Below are positions 56,527 to 64,000 of a DNA stretch of 64,000 nucleotides, piece after piece. Position 1 is the first letter of the stretch, and the number at the start of each line of letters is the position of its first letter. Below the pieces are notes generated by a model. That model was given only the letters and a program-made list of their open reading frames with translations. It was not told where the DNA came from and did not search any database. The translations under genes were made by a program, and so were the position numbers. The DNA is from Clitoria ternatea (taxonomy: Eukaryota > Streptophyta > Magnoliopsida > Fabales > Fabaceae): assembly GCA_037962975.1 (NCBI GenBank), contig CM075673.1:19576001-19640000 (forward strand). The letters are read 5' to 3'.

Positions 56527-59417
56527 TGTAACATCTCTGATGTTAAATTAAAATTTATTTATGTCGCAAAAAATTACTTGGGGATTTTTTAATTTAATAT
56601 GAATTATATGGGAATTTTTAATAAAGTAATAAAATCTGAAGAATTAAATTTTAGTGATTTAATTTATAGGCTTGGAGTTAAATTAAATTGTGGTGGTAAA
56701 ATATTGATTACCATGAAGTAAAACTAAAATATATTTACTTAAAATAAATAAAAGAAAAGAGAAAATAAATTAAAAAAGAAAAGGAAAATGAGAAAAGATC
56801 AAAATGCCCTTATGCATAAAACCATTTTTACATTTCATTACTTCTCCATTCTCTCATGCGTGAAGAACAAGAAAGAAACAGAAGCTTCTTCTCTGTCATC
56901 GCCGAAAGTTTAAAGGTTTGACAAGAAGGAAACTTTGATGAAACTCGAAATTAATCAAATATTCGAGATCGTGGAAGAGAGGTAAGCACATTGGTAGTTT
57001 CAATTTCACATTCCATTGTACTTCTCTCAAAACCAAATTTCACATAGGACGGGGGTTTTTGATTTCATTGAAGTTTTACACTTTAAGCATGTAAATGGAA
57101 GTGTTGAAGAATGAGTATTGATAATTTGTTGACAGGATTTTGTTTTGGTGCCTTTAGGTGACTAACCAAGCGCCAATGAGGTATTAGCGAAAGCGGACCT
57201 CAAACCCAAGGGTAAAACTAGTTAAGGTAAGCTTCAGGAATGATAAAAATGTATATAAAGTTGTTTTAATAAAAGTCAATTTTAGTTTTGAAGGCCGAAA
57301 CCTTAATCTCTTTCTTGAATCCTTTGAATTTTAGATATTTGATGTAACCGGCATTGAGAAAAAAATTTCGGAAGCTTGGAGACGAGATAAAGGGGTGTAC
57401 TTGGGATATAAATTAATGAAAGTAATATTTTGCGTCAGATTCGGCATATGGGAAAAGGGTAGAATAGCCTACATGCAATAAAAACCATTTATATAGATTG
57501 TTAGAAATGTATGATTATGTTATGATAATATGTAGTGAATTAATTAATGATGTGAGTGTGATTTTTCTATGAAAATATGACTATTGAAATGCTTAGATGA
57601 TGATTTATAATTTTCAATACATTAGCATGTGGGAATTGTAATGTATATTGTAAGATTATATGCTTGAAGTGCATAAAGGATGATTTATGATTTTATTTAG
57701 AATTATGGAGATGTATATGTGGAATAATGAGATGGAATGGTGATTGTTATTAATTAAGAATATGGAATAAGATATAATGAAATAAAAAGAGAAAATATGC
57801 CTGAGTGGCTTGATTATGGTCCCAGGGTGATGGTCGTAGTGTCGGGATTGTGTATTGAGAATTAACTAAAGTGATATTGAGAAATATTTGCTATATGTGC
57901 ATGATTGTATGGTGTGGATGATTGATCAGTATAGTTTACCTTTTGTTTTGGCTCCAGTGGTCAAGCGTGACCTAGTTGAGCTAACCAGAGGTTAGGTAGG
58001 ACCCAATAGTGAGGTAGGGAGCTAGGCAAGGCTCGGTGGACCACGTAGGGCTCACAAGTGGTCGGATAGGACCCCCAACTGACGATCGATCTAGTTTAGT
58101 ATCTGGATGCTAAAGATTCTTGACTATGTTGATTGAGAGTCAGTTGTGCATTGTATTAATTTTTATTGTGAAAATCTGAGATATTGATTAATAATTATTA
58201 AGTGTGTGGAGTATCAATTTAAATGTTGTGATAATGTGATGGAGATTTTAGAATTTAGGTGCTTTCCTATGTTAATTAAAGAATTAATGAAATGATTAAT
58301 TATATGGTAACAAGGCGGTAACCTAAGCTAGTTTATGTTTTTTCCTATATTATGAATTGTTTTCGTTGATTTATTGTTACCGGTCATTCACCCTTACTTG
58401 TTAATATAGTAACTAAAGACAGGGATCATGTTGATACCATGAAGGCCAGTACCAGATGAATTAGGCAGAGCAATGCCAAGGAGAAATGTGATAATGATAT
58501 GTATATGATTATGTTTTAAGAATTTAGTATTATTATACTATTTTGTGTATGTGTGTGTGACTTATGTCTATGAAGAGCAATGATTGATGATGATTTATAT
58601 TTTGAGATTTGATGAGTAATGGGGATGATGCTTGATGAATTTTTATTGCCAATTTGGTAGATGGATACAAGTGGATAGGTTTAGCATGAATGATGTTATG
58701 CTTATTGATGTTGAATTATATATTTATGACTAGGGATTGTGAATTTATATATTGCGAAATGGCACTAAGCCAATATATGGTTGATTTGTATGATTATGGG
58801 CAAGTCATTGTTGTTATGTGTGTTTGGGCATTGAGCCATGATGAAATTACACTTGATGTTTGTGGTAGTATAATGTATCAGGTGTTGTGAATTAAAGTTG
58901 TTAGGTGCTAAAATGAATTGCATAAGGAAACACTTAAGGTAGACTTTAACACTGATTGGTAGATATGATTAGCAATGAAATAAGAAGATGGGTTATGGTT
59001 TAGAATACAAAATTGATAGATCCAAAGGTTGAAGGTTATGTCTTAGAAGTGAAAATGGCTAATTAAGCCAATTGAATAAGTGATTTTGAATTCCAGTGGG
59101 ATTCGGAGTCTTTAAAAGGCATCAATAAAACCTTAAGGATATTTGAAAATTGTTGTGTGCATTAAAGTTGTCAATTGGATGAGGTTTGATAGGGTTTTGA
59201 TATAAAAGTTGTATGAAATTTGACCCTAATGCATTTTTATACATAACTCTAATCCAGAAGAATTTTTGACCATAGACTATGATAATAGGTCCGGAATGAG
59301 TCATAGATAGTGTCCATAAAGTTTCGTAGTATTCAAAGATCAAACGGGCAAGTTTTGTAGTATTCATGCAAAATATAATATTAGACATAATATAACACAT
59401 AATATTTATAATATAAC
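56527..59417 (+). repeat. Long LTR-like sequence, plus orientation, copy 4 (diverged)
   Basis: It starts TGTAACATCTCTGATG. A CT-rich leader (56870-56920) and GAGGTAAGC strings follow, then a CATTCACCCTTAC box near 58384 at a spacing like GCTCACCC of the other copies, and a possible end near 59417 (ATATAACA). The AGGTAGGACCCAATAG/GGTCGGATAGGACCC block (57990-58070) sits where other copies carry short repeats. Similarity to the family is architectural more than base-by-base. Confidence 0.4.
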
Positions 59418-59424
59418 ATTTAAA

Positions 59425-59990
59425 TATGATTAAATATGTTTTTGTTCCTTATGTCTTAATATATTTTTTATTTTGGCCCTTTACGATTTGTTTGTTTGGT
59501 TTTGGTCCTTATGGTATCTAAATTATTGTTTTAAGTCCTTAAAATATAACTAGGTTTAAAAAAAGTTGGCTCATGAAAAGAAATGTTGACATCACTTTGC
59601 GGATTGCACATGACACATGGAATAGTTTTTGGTTAAGTATGTTTTTGATCTCTATATGTTGACATATTTTTTTGTTTTGAGCTCTTAGTTTTTTTTTGTT
59701 TGGTTTTAGTCCATTAGTTTGTTTTGGTCCTATTTTATCTAAATTATTGTTTTAAGTTCTAAAAATATAACTCCAATAAAATAAATGTTGACTTGTCAAA
59801 TAAAAAGTTGACATATCATATAAGTGGTAATCCTTTAATGATAAGAGAAATCAAAATGATAATTTTATAAAGACTAAATACACTTTTTGGTTCTTATCCT
59901 TTATTTATGTTTTAATGTGGTTTTTTTTCGAATTGACCCCTATATTTTTAAAGAGTTTCATTTTGGTTATTCCATTAGTTTTGTGTTAAA
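59425..59990. repeat. Dispersed legume-type repeat (TTTTTGGTCC class)
   Basis: Repeated strings AAATATGTTTTTGTTCC, GTTTTGGTCCTTATG and TCTAAATTATTGTTTTAAG each occur at least twice (for example 59505 and 59720). This type of sequence is common in legume intergenic DNA. Ends and class are not resolved. Confidence 0.4.
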
Positions 59991-62900
59991 ATTGTTAGTA
60001 ACGTGGTAAGCTCAGGACAAGTGTCAACAATAAAGCCTAGGACAAATGTCAAATTCTGATTGGTGGAAAAGCTAGCTGAAAGATAAAAAGTTGTTTAAAG
60101 CTAAAAGATGAAAACTAAAAACTGAAAATTGGTAAACTAGTTAATATTGAAAATGTTTGGTAAAAATATTTGTTGTAACTAATAAGTGTAAACTAACATA
60201 AATGGATATGCCTAATTATTTAGGTATAACTTATAATATTTTTTGGGTTTACATATTACTTGTGGTTTTAAAAAATATATTTTAATGTATCTCAAATCAT
60301 TAATGACTTAAAAAACATGATTTTTTATCTTTGTCCATAGTAAAAAAAATATTTATTAAAATATATATTGACAATATTTAAGGTAGTTTTTGAACATTTC
60401 AGTTTATAAAAGTAAAATAAAGGGTAAAAATAGGAATTAACAAGAGTATTAAGGAAATAAAGTTTTAAAAAGACTCTTAGCCAATATTTGAAAATGGACA
60501 AATTGCCTACCTAAACACATCTATTTTACTTAAAGTGACATTTCAATTGGTGAATTAAACTTTCATGTAGCTAAAATTCCTGACTATATTTACACCAAAA
60601 GAGTATAATTCATTAATTTTTTTCAAAGATTGAGGAGTTAGGAAATAAATTTGACATAAGCCTTTACATTTCTAAGTACATGGTCAGAACAATGTATAAA
60701 AATAGGTTAGACCATCTATTAGGGGTTATCACCTAGTTTATTTAATGTCTAATTTGGTATAACCTATTTAATATAAAGATCCGGTCAAATTTTTTTCAGA
60801 ATCTATTTAATTAAATAGGTTATATTCAGGCTTTTAAAAAGTCATTTTAACTTGTCGAGTCAATATTTTTAAACCCATATATAACAAGGGGAAAATAAAT
60901 TAATCAGCGAGTGTTTTTGACCTTTTTTTACCCCAAAATATTAAAAGAATTGTGGGAAGAAAAATTTTAGTTTTAAAAATAAAAATTCCCTATTGGTAAA
61001 GGCCGTAGTGAGCCCAATGAAGAAATTGTGAAATTGTTGTCCAGCCCAAGTGAGCCTACACTACAAAAACAAATCCAAATCCAGGCTACAACTTGGCCCA
61101 AAAATAATAATCGAGCCTACACCGGCAATAAAGATAAATAATTATGGACGAAAGAAAAATAAATAATTTTGTAATCAATATGTAATTATTATTATTATAA
61201 TGAGAGGCAAAAGAAAAAAGTAATTATTATTTGTAATAATATACATAATTGGAATAGTCTACCAATCGATGTAATTGGTAAGTATATTACTATCTCTATT
61301 TTTAAAAATAAAACATTTTTACTTAATTTATGAGTATTAAAAAGTTGGTTAGTTTAATTAAAATTAATAACTTTATCTAAAATTAAGGGTGATATCTTTA
61401 AGATAATTGGAAATATTATTTTTTCTTTCTACTCATTTTCTCTCTACTAATTCTCTCATCAACATAGTTAATAACTTGTATTTTATATAAAAAGAGAAAG
61501 TCAACAAGGAAAAAAATTAATCTTTGTGTTAGTCAATTATAATAAAAGAGATAAATATTTTAAGTAATCTAATTTATTTATTTTTTAAAAACTTTAATAA
61601 AAGTTATTTATTTAATAAAGGTATTTTAATCTAAAAATGATTAATAAAAAATGAAAAAGAATCTTATATTAAGTTAGCATAATATAATATAGAAAGGTGA
61701 AATAAGAAGTTAAGTGGATGCAAAATATATGAGAGTGACGAGTGAAAATTAAAGAAAGCGAATGAGACGGGGAAATTGAGGCCCTACGAATCCGAATAAT
61801 ATCTTGAATACGTGCTTCGTTGCCGACCCAACCGACCTTTCATCCTCGACCATGATCCCAACCCTCCCACATAGCCACTATTTCCTCAGTTCAATGTTGT
61901 TGTCGTTGTTACGTAAATAAATTACTTTCCTTAGGCAAAACATTTTTTTTTATGCATGTCTTCCAAAATCTGATGGAAACTTGTGTGGCTCAAAATTACC
62001 TATGCCCTCGGAAATTTGGGTCCCCTAATTAGCCATACACATCCTTTTTATTTATTTCGGCCGAATGACTTCACTCCTGTTTCTGCAAACTTCTTTCACT
62101 ATTATGCATCCATTGAACCATAATTAAATCAAAATTCAGTGGTACAGAACCGAGACTTATTTCTGATATTTATAATATATCTTGTTGGTATTGTTTTATT
62201 CTAATGCTATTATTTACTACCCAATCTGAAGTTGACTTCTGTTGGAAATTAAATACTATCGATGAGAGCATTGAAGGAAAATAAACCAAAGTTGCCTTCG
62301 GTATTTTAATTCCTCGTGTTACCGACAAAGTGAAAAACATTCTATTTATATTAATGATTAGGTTGAATAGAACAAACGCACAGGTTGTAATTCTGAATTT
62401 TCATTGCAATGGAATTAATCATGAATCCCCTAGACCTTGGCCGGTGGGAAGGGGACCCGTTTCTCTTTACTCCACGGTTTATTTTCGATTCTTCCCCACA
62501 TGCTTACACATCAGGAAAATCACTGCCAAAATATGGATTAAAAAGATCTAAAAGTCACATACAAGGATCTTAATGAAATCCAAACATATTTTAGTGTTCA
62601 TTCTCACTTTTAATCACACCACACATAGCGGAATCTATAATTACGATCTATTTAAATATACATTTTAGTAAGTTTCAAGTATTTACAATTATAAATTTTT
62701 TATCAAAATTAATTCCACTAAACTAGTTTTTAAGTTAATCTGCAGTATAGAGCATTAACTTATAGAATTAATATTATAAAAATTGGTTTGAATCCGTAGG
62801 TCAGATTAGTAATCAATGACCCAATCGATTTAAATAAATTATTAGATCGATTACAAAAGTGATCTGATGCAAAACCGGTTGAACAAATTGATTTTGCTAA

Positions 62901-63250
62901 AAATTATTGTCCATGATGCAAGTAAGTATTTTTTTTAAAAATCTCCTTCAAAAGTATGTCGTTTTGTTTTTTTTATTAAGTACTTATTATTATAGGTTTA
63001 ATTTTAAAATTTTAAAAATTTGGAGTATGAAATACTTAAATTATTTTAAATAGATCAAGTTAACCGGTTCAATCAATGATTTAACCAGTTCAACTATTGA
63101 TCCAATGACCTAGTATTTTAACTAGTTTGATCATGAGTTCAATTTTAATAACGTTGTGTAGAATGGTTCCAAAGCACATAAAAAATAATATTTTCAAAAA
63201 CCTACCATCGTACTAGAAGTTGTGTCTATGGAAACAATAACAAGGATGTG
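59991..63250. other. Intergenic stretch
   Basis: I see no supported gene. 60690-60900 resembles 44010-44340. The part 61760-62060 is less A+T-rich with CCGACCCAACCGACC and CCCAACCCTCCCAC strings, but no frame or splice pattern is convincing. Confidence 0.5.
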
Positions 63251-64000
63251 TGTGACATCCCTTGTTGATTTTCTCATTTTCCAAAATAATTTTTCACATT
63301 TTAATATAAAAATCCACTCGGTCTTAATATAAGAATATTTACTTCTATTAAATATATTCAAAGTAGTAAAATCACACTTAAATTAGCAAATCCTGACTGA
63401 AACGGATCCGAAATACATCCATTAATAAATTAGTTATTTAGAAACAACGAAAGAAGGGAAACGGAATCAGGGGTCAATCGCCTGAGCGAGCCCCTGATTC
63501 GCTTAAGCGAGTGCCGACTCGCTTGAGCGAATGCTGCTCTTGAACTTGAGCGAACAACAACCTACAAGAAGAGCCGACCAATCGGGTTTCACTCAGAATT
63601 AGGTGCACTCGGGTATCTCTTACTCGGACATGGCTTAACTTTCACTCAACAAGGATTCCCTCGATCTGACATCACTCGGAAATCACCCAATCCCTTCTTT
63701 ACTCGGAAAAGTCTCTCTCGGCGTAACTTCCTCAGAAACCTTCTCACCTTCACTCGGAGTTACTCTAGTCTTCACTCGGAAGTACTCTTATCTCTCTGCT
63801 CGAAGTCTTAGCCATTGCTCACTCGGAGACACTCTAATCTTCCACTCGGAAATGGGCCTCTCGGTTATACTTCTCTCGGAAAGGATGAAAGATACTCAAA
63901 TGGACATCAATTTAATAGGCCCTCGCTCGGATAAAGAATCCACTCGGCTAGATTCACCAGGAGATCAACTCTGCTACAACAATATGAATTCATTCATAAA
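63251..64000 (-). repeat. 3' end of a long LTR, minus orientation (runs off the window)
   Basis: On the minus strand the sequence ends GGGATGTCACA at 63251, the inverted match to the TGTAACATCC start of this family. Reading toward that end are a CCGAGTG array (63990-63590), GCTTAAGCGA/GCTCAAGCGA motifs (63560-63475) and an A+T-rich tail, the same order as in copy 3. Confidence 0.65.
63475..63560 (-). repeat. GCTTAAGCGA motif cluster
   Basis: Four to five copies of CGCTTGAGCGA/CGCTTAAGCGA within 85 bp. The same core fills the Athila-type spacer at 3290-4560. Confidence 0.75.

Noticed and set aside
62330..62551. 73-residue plus-strand frame
   Set aside because: No domain, no promoter-like context, and composition like the surrounding intergenic DNA.

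Overview
This window is plant nuclear DNA. The evidence is dense nested LTR retrotransposons of plant-specific lineages (Athila- and Tat-type Ty3/gypsy, Sirevirus-type Ty1/copia), high A+T spacers, and one intronless plant C2H2 zinc-finger gene. The repeats (TAATCGATTA and GCTTAAGCG arrays) look like a papilionoid legume, probably Phaseoleae. That placement is inference from repeat style, not a proven assignment. The window reads as a gene-poor, pericentromere-like region with a single convincing host gene.

Left third (1-28.8 kb): a stack of nested elements, all on the minus strand. The outermost is a Tat-type gypsy fragment (LTR 28008-28756, primer site, broken gag 26402-27970). Next to or inside it is a decayed Athila-type element: LTR from 24893 upward, tRNA-Asp primer site, gag, protease, RT, RNase H, integrase, a repeat-rich spacer and an env-like reading frame, running left to the window edge. 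The Athila integrase gene is split by a young Sirevirus-type copia element at 5115-19785, flanked by an exact 5-bp duplication (ATGTT). That copia element is a tandem LTR-internal-LTR-internal-LTR array: three LTRs of 1843-1848 bp, two 4566-bp internal regions, and an exact 6414-bp period over most of its length. It encodes only a shortened Gag, so it is non-autonomous. The middle LTR is a mosaic of the outer two, as expected from unequal crossing over.

Middle (28.8-44.3 kb): a decayed long LTR on the minus strand, a broken plus-strand reading frame resembling the plant 'putative gypsy-type transposon' domain, a Tat-like LTR remnant and a plus-strand copy of the long-LTR family. A quieter stretch follows, holding the one convincing host gene: a 308-residue ZAT5-like C2H2 zinc-finger repressor at 40287-41213 (minus).

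Right third (44.3-64 kb): further members of the long-LTR family (about 44.3, 50.7, 56.5 and 63.25 kb). Two intact solo LTRs of other copia families are inserted here, each with a perfect 5-bp target duplication (45170-46461 with GCTAA; 48924-50511 with CTAAC). There are also a ~50-bp minisatellite, CCGAGTG-rich arrays and A+T-rich spacers without recognisable genes.

The most interesting observations are: (1) the three-LTR tandem element with a datable crossover; (2) its PPT-like and PBS/LTR-junction-like repeats spread through a 3.3-kb non-coding internal region; (3) a Tat gag fragment present at equivalent places beside both Athila LTR positions; (4) short palindrome arrays shared by unrelated element families. 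I did not find a convincing new cellular system.
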